Below, in pieces: positions 36,276 through 43,818 of a stretch of 64,000 nucleotides of DNA. The first letter of the stretch is position 1, and every line of letters starts with the position of its first letter. Source of the stretch: Bacteroidetes bacterium 43-16 (GTDB lineage Bacteria > Bacteroidota > Bacteroidia > Chitinophagales > Chitinophagaceae); assembly GCA_001897525.1 (NCBI GenBank), contig MKTB01000005.1, forward strand, positions 1-64,000. Direction: 5' to 3'. The translations under genes were made by a program, and so were the position numbers. The notes under the pieces were generated by a model. That model was not told the DNA's origin. It searched no databases and worked only from the letters and a program-made list of their open reading frames with translations.

Positions 36276-37787
36276 CTAAAACCCGTATTCTTCCATTTCC
36301 TCTAATGATCGCTTCAGGATACTGATACATACTTCCAGTTCCTGTTCCTCCAAATGCCCGAAGCCCAGCCTCATGGCAGTAGTATGACGATCCTGGTAAA
36401 GGATATTACGGGGCAGGAATAAATTGTTTGCAGCACATTGCTCCCTGAGCCGGATGAGATTGATCTTCTTTTTGAAGACTACCCAGAAAGCCAGGCCGCC
36501 GCTTGGGGGCAAAAAGGATATCCATGCAGCAAGATGGCTATGCAGCAACCCGGTCATCTTGTCGCGCCGCTCTTTATAGGCTTTGATCGACTTTTTAATA
36601 TGCCGCTGTATGCCGCCATCTTCAATCATTTCGCCTAATGCCTGCTCCATCAAAACATCGCCCTGCCGGTCTATTATACCCAGGAATTTCCTCATTTCTT
36701 TCATCAGGTTTTGAGGGGCGACAATGAAGCCTGTTCTAAAGCCGGGCACCAGGGATTTACCAAAGGAACCAATATAGATCACCATACCTGAAGTATCTAC
36801 GGTCGCCAAAGGAAGCACTTGCTGATGCTCATAATGAAAATCATAATCATGATCATCTTCCACAATAATAAAGCCGTATCGCTGCGACAATTGCAAGAGG
36901 GACATCCTTCTTGCCGCACTAAGGTTAACGGTGGTAGGATAATGATTCTGTGGTATGACATAGACCAGGCGTATAGGATATGTTTTACACAAGGCCTCCA
37001 GCTCTCTTACATTTAAACCTTCCTCATCTACAGGAACGGTAAGGATATTTTTGGTCTGTTTATGAAAGGCCATATTAGCCGCAAAATAACCGGGATTAGA
37101 AACGACCACATAATCCTCCTGCTGCAACAGGATCTCCGAGATAATGAACAGGTTCATTTCAATACTCCGGGTGATGAGTATGTTTTCTTCCGCTATCTTT
37201 AAGCCCCGTGTAGCGTTCAGGTAATTACATAAATGCTGTTTAAAGTACCTGCTCCCCTCCTGGAAATAATAACTCATCTTTTTACGGTTACTCTTCCGCT
37301 TCATGTTGGATGTGTAGAGCCGCGACAGGTCTGTTATCTGCGTCAGCCTGATATCGGGTGTGCCTTCTGTAAACAGGTAGTCGCAGGTACTGTGCTCATA
37401 AAAACTATCCAGGATGATCGAGGTTTTAAATGAAAAACCAGTTTGAGCAGGATAAGCCGGCAATTCTTCTTTATGCTTATTTACCAGGGGCAGTTCCGGA
37501 ATGACAAAAGCCCCTTTATTGGGCCTGATCTGCAACCAACCGAGCGCATACAGTTCCTCATAAGCGGCAGTGACCGTATTCCGGTGCACCTTAAGCACAT
37601 CGGCCAAGGCGCGTGTACCGGGCATTTTCTGGCCGGGAACCAAAAGGCCCTGCTGTATGGCATGAGTGACCTGGTTAGCGATCTGAATAAAAATCGCCAG
37701 GCTACTTTCTCTTTGCAATAAGATGATGCGTTGCAGCAGATTACAAACCGGACTAGCTGATATTTTAAAACCGGCACCTTTACCCAT
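36276..37787 (-). CDS. MocR-family regulator (GntR HTH + aminotransferase-like domain)
   Basis: 503 residues. N-terminal winged helix (about 31-100: PGTRALADVLKVHRNTVTAAYEEL is the GntR recognition region), then a fold-type I aminotransferase-like domain (about 150-495) with ILITRSIEMNL, VYVIPQNHYPTTVNL, VEDDHDYDF and the PLP-binding Lys in GSFGKSL. MocR proteins (GabR, PdxR) sense PLP or its adducts. It is divergent from the biotin operon, whose BioF and BioA use PLP, so it is a candidate biotin-operon regulator; this is inference. Its -7 box (TAGCTTTG, forward 37792-37799) ends 4 bases before the ATG, so the mRNA may be leaderless. Confidence 0.9.
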   Translation of the reverse strand: MGKGAGFKISASPVCNLLQRIILLQRESSLAIFIQIANQVTHAIQQGLLVPGQKMPGTRALADVLKVHRNTVTAAYEELYALGWLQIRPNKGAFVIPELPLVNKHKEELPAYPAQTGFSFKTSIILDSFYEHSTCDYLFTEGTPDIRLTQITDLSRLYTSNMKRKSNRKKMSYYFQEGSRYFKQHLCNYLNATRGLKIAEENILITRSIEMNLFIISEILLQQEDYVVVSNPGYFAANMAFHKQTKNILTVPVDEEGLNVRELEALCKTYPIRLVYVIPQNHYPTTVNLSAARRMSLLQLSQRYGFIIVEDDHDYDFHYEHQQVLPLATVDTSGMVIYIGSFGKSLVPGFRTGFIVAPQNLMKEMRKFLGIIDRQGDVLMEQALGEMIEDGGIQRHIKKSIKAYKERRDKMTGLLHSHLAAWISFLPPSGGLAFWVVFKKKINLIRLREQCAANNLFLPRNILYQDRHTTAMRLGFGHLEEQELEVCISILKRSLEEMEEYGF

Positions 37788-37791
37788 CCGG

Positions 37792-37799
37792 CAAAGCTA
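37792..37799 (-). promoter_or_regulatory. -7 box of the MocR regulator gene
   Basis: TAGCTTTG on the minus strand (extended TAGCTTTGC), 4 bases before the start codon and one base away from the opposite-facing biotin operon box. Confidence 0.55.
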
Positions 37800-37800
37800 A

Positions 37801-37808
37801 TACATTTG
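37801..37808 (+). promoter_or_regulatory. -7 box of the biotin operon
   Basis: TACATTTG fits TAnnTTTG; a TTTA at 37779-37782 with an 18-base spacer could be the -33 element. Transcription would start near 37814, giving a leader of about 110 bases. TAATACATTT (37798-37807) and TTAGTCATTT (37816-37825) are weak direct repeats that could be operator half-sites. Confidence 0.5.
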
Positions 37809-37922
37809 TCTAAAATTAGTCATTTATGGAATGAACCTATATTTTTTGAAGCAACTTCAATACTAAGCAAAGAAAGTATCCATCTTCATTCCACGGGATT
37901 ATTAAAAACAAAAAGCACTTAT

Positions 37923-38555
37923 ATGAAAGAGGCACTTCTGACGATTGTCGGCAACGACAGGCTTCATGCCAAATGGCTCAACACTTTATCTTACCTGGAG
38001 AATACGGGTGCCCGGAAGATTTCGGCCTGTGAAAATGATCACACGACCGATATCGTCCAACTGAAACATGCGGCTGAAGAACACCGCCATGCCTATTATC
38101 TAAAGAAGCAAATCACCAAACTTGAAGCAGGTACATTGGCCCATTATGAAAATAAGGACCTGCTGGCCCCTGTCTTTACCAAACAGTACCTGCAGCGACT
38201 AGACCTTGCCTGCTCCCGCTACCTTGGCGAACGCTACCACATTTCCGGCAACAAATTGAAGTACGCCGCTTACCTCTTTGTCACTTATGCGATAGAGGTA
38301 CGGGCAGATGAATTATACCCTGTTTACCAGGAGGTATTAACAGAGCTGCAATCCAAGGTAATGGTCAAGTCGATCATTCTCGAGGAGGAAGGGCACCTGG
38401 AAGAGATGACACATATGTTGCAGCTCTTTGATGCAGACTGGAATGATCCTGCAAAGGCCATCCTGGAGATAGAAAAAGAGTTGTTCAACAATTGGTTCAG
38501 CGCAGTAGCAGCAGAAACGTTTACTTATGCAGGCATTAAAGCAGCAATGGATTAA
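37923..38555 (+). CDS. Ferritin-like, probable di-iron protein heading the biotin operon
   Basis: 210 residues from the ATG at 37923. A longer in-frame reading from TTG 37806 overlaps the predicted -7 box, so it is rejected. The protein is all-helical by composition, without signal peptide, and shows the di-iron carboxylate pattern of ferritin-like enzymes: Glu26 (SYLENTGARKI), Glu53-x-x-His56 (AAEEHRHAYYL), Glu124 (YAIEVRADEL), Glu155-x-x-His158 (LEEEGHLEEM). Order and spacing resemble ribonucleotide reductase R2 and acyl-ACP desaturases. I do not recognise it as a named biotin gene. Its end overlaps bioF by 29 bases. Because bioC, bioH, bioI, bioW and bioZ are missing here, I infer a role in making pimeloyl-ACP or -CoA; iron handling for BioB is an alternative. 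Confidence 0.8.
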   Translation: MKEALLTIVGNDRLHAKWLNTLSYLENTGARKISACENDHTTDIVQLKHAAEEHRHAYYLKKQITKLEAGTLAHYENKDLLAPVFTKQYLQRLDLACSRYLGERYHISGNKLKYAAYLFVTYAIEVRADELYPVYQEVLTELQSKVMVKSIILEEEGHLEEMTHMLQLFDADWNDPAKAILEIEKELFNNWFSAVAAETFTYAGIKAAMD

Positions 38556-39645
38556 TCAACTGGCTTCCAGGAAAGCGCAGCATACTTACCGCAGCTTAAC
38601 ACCGTACAGCCCGGGTATTGATTTCCGGAGCAATGATTACCTGGGCCTGGCAAAAGATATACAGTTCAGCGAGCTGCTTTTAGAACAGATCAGCAGCCAG
38701 GCGGATTGCTTACAGGGCTCCACCGGATCAAGATTGATCAGCGGCAATTCTGCTTTAGCAGAAGATATAGAATCCTTTATTGCCCGGGAGCATGAGGCAG
38801 CAGCAGCTTTGTTCTTTTCTTCCGGATATAAGGCCAACCTGGCGCTCTTTTCCTGTATGTTAAGCAGGGCCGATACCCTTATTGTGGATGAGTACATCCA
38901 CAGGTCGGTGCATGACGGTTGTCAATTATCAGCAGCCAGGAAATGGAAGTTCCGGCATAATGATGTAGATCACCTGGAGTCTCTATTGCAAAAAGCTTCC
39001 GGCAATGTAGTGGTGGCCATAGAAAGCCTGTATTCTGTTGACGGCAACTTTGCTCCATTAACAGCAATTGTCCGGCTTACCCAAAAATATAATGCCGGCT
39101 TAATTGTTGATGAGGCCCATGCTATGGGTGTCTTCGGGAAAGGCCTGGTCCACCAATACGGGTTGCAGCAGGAAGTGCTGGCCACTGTGGTGACTTATGG
39201 CAAAGCGATGGGACTGGAAGGTGCAGTCGTACTGGGAGATCAAGTCCTGAAAGATTACCTGGTCAACTATGCAAGCCCCTTTATCTATTCAACAGCGCCC
39301 TCGGCCCTCCACCTGCTGCGTATTCAATGTGCCTATCAGTACATCGCAGCGCAGCAGCACTTAGCCATCACCTTAAGCAGCCGTATAGAATTTTTCAGCA
39401 CCTTCAGGCTACATAAAGGTTCTGAGCCGGGAAGTCCCATACAAATCATCCGTTTTTCCAATACGCATGCATTACTGAACCTGCACCTTGAATTAAAAAA
39501 ACACGGACTATTAACCTACCCTCTTTTTTCGCCTACTGTCGCTGAAGGACAGGAGCGCTTAAGGATATGCCTGCATTCATTTAATACAGAAGAGGAGATC
39601 AACGCTCTCTGTAGTATCATCAAAAAATATGCCTATGTCACGTAG
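38527..39645 (+). CDS. bioF: 8-amino-7-oxononanoate synthase
   Basis: 372 residues, a little short for BioF. PLP-dependent alpha-oxoamine synthase features: FRSNDYLGLA (34-42), GSTGSRLISGNS (64-75), ESLYSVDGNFAPL (166-178), VDEAHAMGVFG (194-204, with Asp195 and His198 for the cofactor) and Lys226 in TYGKAMG as the Schiff-base Lys. It condenses L-alanine with pimeloyl thioester to KAPA. The ATG lies 29 bases inside the preceding di-iron gene, and the end overlaps bioD, so translation is coupled. Other alpha-oxoamine synthases (KBL, SPT) are excluded by the biotin context. Confidence 0.95.
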   Translation: MQALKQQWINQLASRKAQHTYRSLTPYSPGIDFRSNDYLGLAKDIQFSELLLEQISSQADCLQGSTGSRLISGNSALAEDIESFIAREHEAAAALFFSSGYKANLALFSCMLSRADTLIVDEYIHRSVHDGCQLSAARKWKFRHNDVDHLESLLQKASGNVVVAIESLYSVDGNFAPLTAIVRLTQKYNAGLIVDEAHAMGVFGKGLVHQYGLQQEVLATVVTYGKAMGLEGAVVLGDQVLKDYLVNYASPFIYSTAPSALHLLRIQCAYQYIAAQQHLAITLSSRIEFFSTFRLHKGSEPGSPIQIIRFSNTHALLNLHLELKKHGLLTYPLFSPTVAEGQERLRICLHSFNTEEEINALCSIIKKYAYVT

Positions 39646-40255
39646 CTATTTCATCAGCGGGATCGGTACCGGTGTCGGTAAAACGATCACTGCAGCGGTA
39701 CTCACGCAACTGTGGGCAGCCGAGTACTGGAAACCGATACAGGCCGGCGACCTGCAGCAGACCGACAGCGATACGGTTCGCAGTTTATCTGATAAAGTAA
39801 AACAGATTCATCCAGAACGGTTCAGGCTAAATCTACCGGCTTCACCACATGAGGCGGCTGCACAAGACGGCTTGTCTATAGCATTGGAGGATTTCGAGCT
39901 GCCGGTAACCAAGCAGCCGCTCATCGTAGAGGGTGCAGGCGGATTATTTGTCCCGATCAATGAGCAGCATTTTATCATTGACCTGATCTCCAGGTTGCAA
40001 TTGCCGGTTATACTGGTGATCAAAGATTACCTGGGCTGCATTAATCATTCGCTGCTCTCCATCAATGCGCTGAGGACACAAGCTATTCCTTTGGCTTATG
40101 TGGTGTTCAATGGAAATTTCAAGCCGGCCACCAGGAGTATTATCCACACACATTTACCGGCACATACGCTGAGCATAGATATCCCGGAAATGGAAATGCC
40201 GGAAGCAGCGGCTATCGAGCGGGTAAGTGAACACATTAAACAACAATTAAACTAA
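39635..40255 (+). CDS. bioD: Dethiobiotin synthetase
   Basis: 206 residues from the ATG at 39635; an ATG two codons upstream (39629) is equally in frame. P-loop GTGVGKT at residues 11-17, KPIQAGDLQQTDSDT, the substrate loop and VEGAGGLFVPIN around residue 98, as in BioD. It closes the ureido ring of DAPA with CO2 and ATP. The first motif reads SGIGTGVGKT where E. coli has TDTGVGKT, a change I regard as acceptable in this phylum. It overlaps bioF by 11 bases and is 10 bases before bioB. Confidence 0.95.
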   Translation: MSRSYFISGIGTGVGKTITAAVLTQLWAAEYWKPIQAGDLQQTDSDTVRSLSDKVKQIHPERFRLNLPASPHEAAAQDGLSIALEDFELPVTKQPLIVEGAGGLFVPINEQHFIIDLISRLQLPVILVIKDYLGCINHSLLSINALRTQAIPLAYVVFNGNFKPATRSIIHTHLPAHTLSIDIPEMEMPEAAAIERVSEHIKQQLN

Positions 40256-40265
40256 ATAACGCATC

Positions 40266-41261
40266 ATGAAACATACCGATGAGCTTCGTCACGACTGGAC
40301 GAAAGCAGAACTGAACGATATCTATAACAGCCCGCTGATGGAACTGGTATACCGTGCCGCAAGCGTGCACCGGGAATGGCATCCGGCGGATGAAGTGCAA
40401 ATTTCTACACTACTTTCTGTAAAGACCGGTGGCTGCCCGGAGGATTGCTCCTATTGCGGACAGGCAGCGCGTTACCATACCGATATTAAAGTGCAGGCAT
40501 TACTGCCGGTAGACACCGTGATCGCTCATGCACAGAAAGCAAAGGACTCGGGTTCTTCCAGGTTCTGCATGGCCGCAGCCTGGCGGGAGGTAAGGGACAA
40601 CAGGGATTTTGACCGGATCATAGAAATGGTGAAAGGGGTGAATGAGCTGGGCCTGGAAGTCTGTTGCACTTTAGGTATGTTGACCGAATCGCAGGCACAA
40701 CGATTGCAGGAGGCCGGTGTCTATGCTTATAACCACAACCTGGACACTTCTGAAGATTACTACAATGCCATTATCTCTACCCGGAATTTTGACAACAGGA
40801 TCAATACGATCAATAATGTCCGGAAAGCGGGTATGACGGTTTGTTCGGGTGGCATTATCGGTTTGGGAGAAAGTACCGCAGACCGTGTAGCTATGTTACT
40901 GACCCTGGCCAATATGGAAAAACACCCGGAATCGGTTCCTATTAATGCATTGGCAAGGGTAAAAGGAACGCCACTGGAAAATAACCCGAAGGTGGACATC
41001 TGGGAAATGGTCCGGATGATCGCTACTGCGCGCATTGCTATGCCTGCTTCTATGGTACGCTTAAGTGCCGGGCGCATAGAAATGACGGAAACAGAGCAGG
41101 CCTGGTGCTTTATGGCCGGGGCTAACTCTATATTTACGGGGGAAAGGGAGACTTTACTGGTGACCCCGAATCCCGGCGTTACAGAAGATATGCAAATGCT
41201 GCACAATCTCGGACTAAAACCTATGTCTGTTCAAAAAGAATCCTCATGTCCGACAACCTGA
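40266..41261 (+). CDS. bioB: Biotin synthase
   Basis: 331 residues. Radical SAM motif Cys57-x3-Cys61-x2-Cys64 ([12 protein letters not shown]), preceded by [12 protein letters not shown] and followed by [35 protein letters not shown] and GGIIGLGES, all standard for BioB. Asn/Arg residues around SMVRLSAGR ligate the [2Fe-2S] cluster that supplies sulfur. It inserts sulfur in dethiobiotin. The C-terminus ([11 protein letters not shown]) overlaps the bioA start by 16 bases. Confidence 0.98.
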   Translation: MKHTDELRHDWTKAELNDIYNSPLMELVYRAASVHREWHPADEVQISTLLSVKTGGCPEDCSYCGQAARYHTDIKVQALLPVDTVIAHAQKAKDSGSSRFCMAAAWREVRDNRDFDRIIEMVKGVNELGLEVCCTLGMLTESQAQRLQEAGVYAYNHNLDTSEDYYNAIISTRNFDNRINTINNVRKAGMTVCSGGIIGLGESTADRVAMLLTLANMEKHPESVPINALARVKGTPLENNPKVDIWEMVRMIATARIAMPASMVRLSAGRIEMTETEQAWCFMAGANSIFTGERETLLVTPNPGVTEDMQMLHNLGLKPMSVQKESSCPTT

Positions 41262-42511
41262 TCTTACAGGAAAGGGATACTGCCGTTAACTGGCACCCCT
41301 ATACGCAAATGAAAACAGCGGCTACAATCCCTATCGTTTCTGGCCGGGGTAGTTATTTATATGATGCAGACGGTAAGCAGTATATTGATGCGATCTCTTC
41401 CTGGTGGGTCACGCTTCACGGGCATGCACACCCTTATATTGCTCAAAAAGTTTCGGAACAGTTGCAGACGCTCGAGCAGGTGATCTTTGCGGGCTTTACT
41501 CATCCTCAAGCGATAGAACTTTCGGAGCGCCTGCTGGCCTTATTACCCGAGCAGCAAGAGAAGGTATTCTACTCCGACAATGGTTCTACGGCGGTAGAGG
41601 TGGCGGTAAAAATGTGCATCCAGTATTATGCCAACCTCAATATACCCAAGTCTAAGATCTTAGCCTTTAAGAACGGCTATCATGGAGACACTTTCGGGGC
41701 TATGTCGATCAGTGAACGGAATACCTGGACGGCCCCTTTCCGGGAACAACTGTTTGAGGTCATTTATATAGAGGTGCCGGACGAAAGTAATATGGAACAG
41801 GTTAAAGCAACAATAGACCTCCATGCGGCTGATGTGATCTGTTTTATTTACGAACCCCTGGTACAGGGAGCCGGGGGTATGCTGATGCATGAAGCTAAGC
41901 ACCTCTCGGCATTACTCAACCATTGCCGCGCCCAAAACATCCTGCTGATACAGGATGAGATCTTTGTGGGCTTTGGCAGAACGGGCACTTTATTTGCGGC
42001 CGATCAACTGGACTGTGCGCCTGATCTTATGTGTTTTTCTAAAGGCCTTACGGGGGGCACGATGCCCATGGGCATCACTACCGCTAGCCGGGCCATCTAC
42101 CAGGCTTTCTTTTCTGATGATAAATCAAGGTCTTTTTTCCACGGGCATTCTTTTACGGCAAATCCACTCGCCTGTACAGCGGCCCTGGCCAGCCTGGACC
42201 TTTTATTAGCAACAGATACCCGGGAAAGTATCCAGAATATCTGTGATCGGCACCAAGAGTTTATCCGGGAGTTTACAACTGATAAAGCGCGGGTAAGACA
42301 ATGCGGCACGATCCTGGCGATAGAGATCCTTTCAGAGCAAAGTTCTTATTTTAATGCCCTGCAGCCTTATTTATACCAGTATTTTATTGATCGCAATATA
42401 ATTATCCGGCCACTGGGCAATATCATCTACCTGGTGCCGCCTTATTGCATCAGTAAAGCAGACCTGGACTACATTTATGCAACGATTATGGAACTGATCG
42501 ATAAAATATAG
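41246..42511 (+). CDS. bioA: Adenosylmethionine-8-amino-7-oxononanoate aminotransferase
   Basis: 421 residues, usual for BioA. Features: NWHPYTQMK at residues 15-23, [13 protein letters not shown] (51-63), [24 protein letters not shown] with Asp237, and Lys266 in FSKGLTGG as the PLP Lys. It converts KAPA to DAPA with SAM as amino donor. Last gene of the operon: a terminator-like hairpin overlaps its stop codon. Confidence 0.97.
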   Translation: MSDNLILQERDTAVNWHPYTQMKTAATIPIVSGRGSYLYDADGKQYIDAISSWWVTLHGHAHPYIAQKVSEQLQTLEQVIFAGFTHPQAIELSERLLALLPEQQEKVFYSDNGSTAVEVAVKMCIQYYANLNIPKSKILAFKNGYHGDTFGAMSISERNTWTAPFREQLFEVIYIEVPDESNMEQVKATIDLHAADVICFIYEPLVQGAGGMLMHEAKHLSALLNHCRAQNILLIQDEIFVGFGRTGTLFAADQLDCAPDLMCFSKGLTGGTMPMGITTASRAIYQAFFSDDKSRSFFHGHSFTANPLACTAALASLDLLLATDTRESIQNICDRHQEFIREFTTDKARVRQCGTILAIEILSEQSSYFNALQPYLYQYFIDRNIIIRPLGNIIYLVPPYCISKADLDYIYATIMELIDKI

Positions 42512-42530
42512 CCCGTCCCGGCTGTATTTT
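42503..42530 (+). terminator. Terminator of the biotin operon
   Basis: Stem AAAATATAGCC / GGCTGTATTTT (42503-42513 with 42520-42530, one G-U pair), loop CGTCCC, then a T-rich stretch. It spans the bioA stop codon. Confidence 0.6.
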
Positions 42531-42558
42531 CTTCCTGCCTGCTAATCTTAATTAATTT

Positions 42559-42566
42559 TATCTTTG
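42559..42566 (+). promoter_or_regulatory. -7 box of the ketosynthase operon
   Basis: TATCTTTG (extended TATCTTTGCA) 20 bases before the ketosynthase start, showing that this gene is expressed apart from the biotin operon. Confidence 0.5.
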
Positions 42567-42586
42567 CAGCAAATCAGTCAGCATTC

Positions 42587-43810
42587 ATGAGCAATCGTGT
42601 CGTAATAACCGGCCTGGGCATTTACTCTTGCCTGGGTGTGAACAAGGAAGAGGTCAGGGATTCATTATTTAAAGGTAAGTCAGGCATTGTGTATATCCCT
42701 GAAAGAAAAGCTATAGGTTACCGTTCTGCTTTGGGTGGACTGGTACCTAAGCCTGAGTTAAAAAAACTACTGGACCGCCGCTCCAGGATCATGATGCCGG
42801 AGCAGGCAGAGTTTGCCTACATGGCGACCCTGGAAGCCCTGGAACAAGCCGGATTAGACCCGGACTTTATTCACAAAAATGAAACGGGTATTATCTATGG
42901 TAATGACAGCACAGCGCAGCCTACTATTGAGGGTTTTGATATTGTAAGAGAAAAGAAGGATACCATGATGCTGGGTTCGGGATCGGTCTTCCAGGTACTG
43001 AACTCTACGGTGACCATGAACCTGTCTACGATCTTCAAGCTTACGGGTATTAATTTCTCCCTGAGTGCGGCCTGTGCCAGCGGCTCGCATTCCATTGGTA
43101 TGGGCTACTTATTCATTAAAAATGGCCTGCAGGACCGTGTGATCTGCGGCGGTGCGCAGGAAATCAATAATTATTCTATGGCTAATTTCGATGCCTTAGG
43201 CACCTTTTCCAGCAGGGAATCGGAGCCGGCAAAGGCATCCCGGCCTTTTGACCGCGATCGTGACGGCCTGGTACCGGGCGGTGGCGCTGCTACGGTCATT
43301 ATCGAAAGCCTGGAATCGGCCCAGGCAAGAGGAGCCCATATACTGGCCGAAATTGTGGGTTATGGTTTTTCCTCCAACGGAGAGCATATCTCTAACCCAA
43401 GTGTCAACGGGCAGGTGGTCTCTATCAACAAGGCGCTCAAAGATGCGGGCCTCAGGGCTGATGATATCCAATATGTGAATGCACATGCTACCTCTACTCC
43501 TGCAGGTGATGGTGTGGAGGCAGAAGCCATCTATAATGTCTTCGGGTCTAAAGTCCCCGTAAGCTCTACCAAGTCTATGACGGGGCATGAGTGCTGGATG
43601 GCTGGGGCCAGTGAAATTGTGTACAGCACATTGATGATGCAAAATGATTTTATGGCACCGAATATCAATTTTGAAAACCCGGATGAGCATTCTGCGAAAA
43701 TCAATATCATACCGGAAACCCTGCAGGGAAGCATAGATACGTTCCTGTCCAACTCTTTTGGCTTTGGCGGTACCAACTCTTCTTTGATCGTTACCCGGTT
43801 TATCCCTTAA
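42587..43810 (+). CDS. FabB-like beta-ketoacyl-ACP synthase
   Basis: 407 residues, closest in pattern to E. coli FabB (KAS I): VVITGLGIYSCLG at the start, KGKSGI, catalytic Cys163 in AACASGSHSIG, His300 in NAHATSTPAGD, Lys329 and His334 in STKSMTGHECW, and the closing SNSFGFGGTNSSLIV. It extends acyl-ACP chains with malonyl-ACP. The motif around His300 has Ala where most FabB have Gly. An LpxL-like acyltransferase follows 8 bases later, so the pair may supply a special acyl chain (lipid A, aryl polyene or flexirubin-like product). It could also be the general KAS of this organism. Confidence 0.88.
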   Translation: MSNRVVITGLGIYSCLGVNKEEVRDSLFKGKSGIVYIPERKAIGYRSALGGLVPKPELKKLLDRRSRIMMPEQAEFAYMATLEALEQAGLDPDFIHKNETGIIYGNDSTAQPTIEGFDIVREKKDTMMLGSGSVFQVLNSTVTMNLSTIFKLTGINFSLSAACASGSHSIGMGYLFIKNGLQDRVICGGAQEINNYSMANFDALGTFSSRESEPAKASRPFDRDRDGLVPGGGAATVIIESLESAQARGAHILAEIVGYGFSSNGEHISNPSVNGQVVSINKALKDAGLRADDIQYVNAHATSTPAGDGVEAEAIYNVFGSKVPVSSTKSMTGHECWMAGASEIVYSTLMMQNDFMAPNINFENPDEHSAKINIIPETLQGSIDTFLSNSFGFGGTNSSLIVTRFIP

Positions 43811-43818
43811 ACAAACAG

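Noticed and set aside
37806-37922. In-frame N-terminal extension of the di-iron protein from TTG
   Set aside because: The TTG lies inside the predicted -7 box, so it would not be in the mRNA; the ferritin-like homology pattern starts after Met at 37923.
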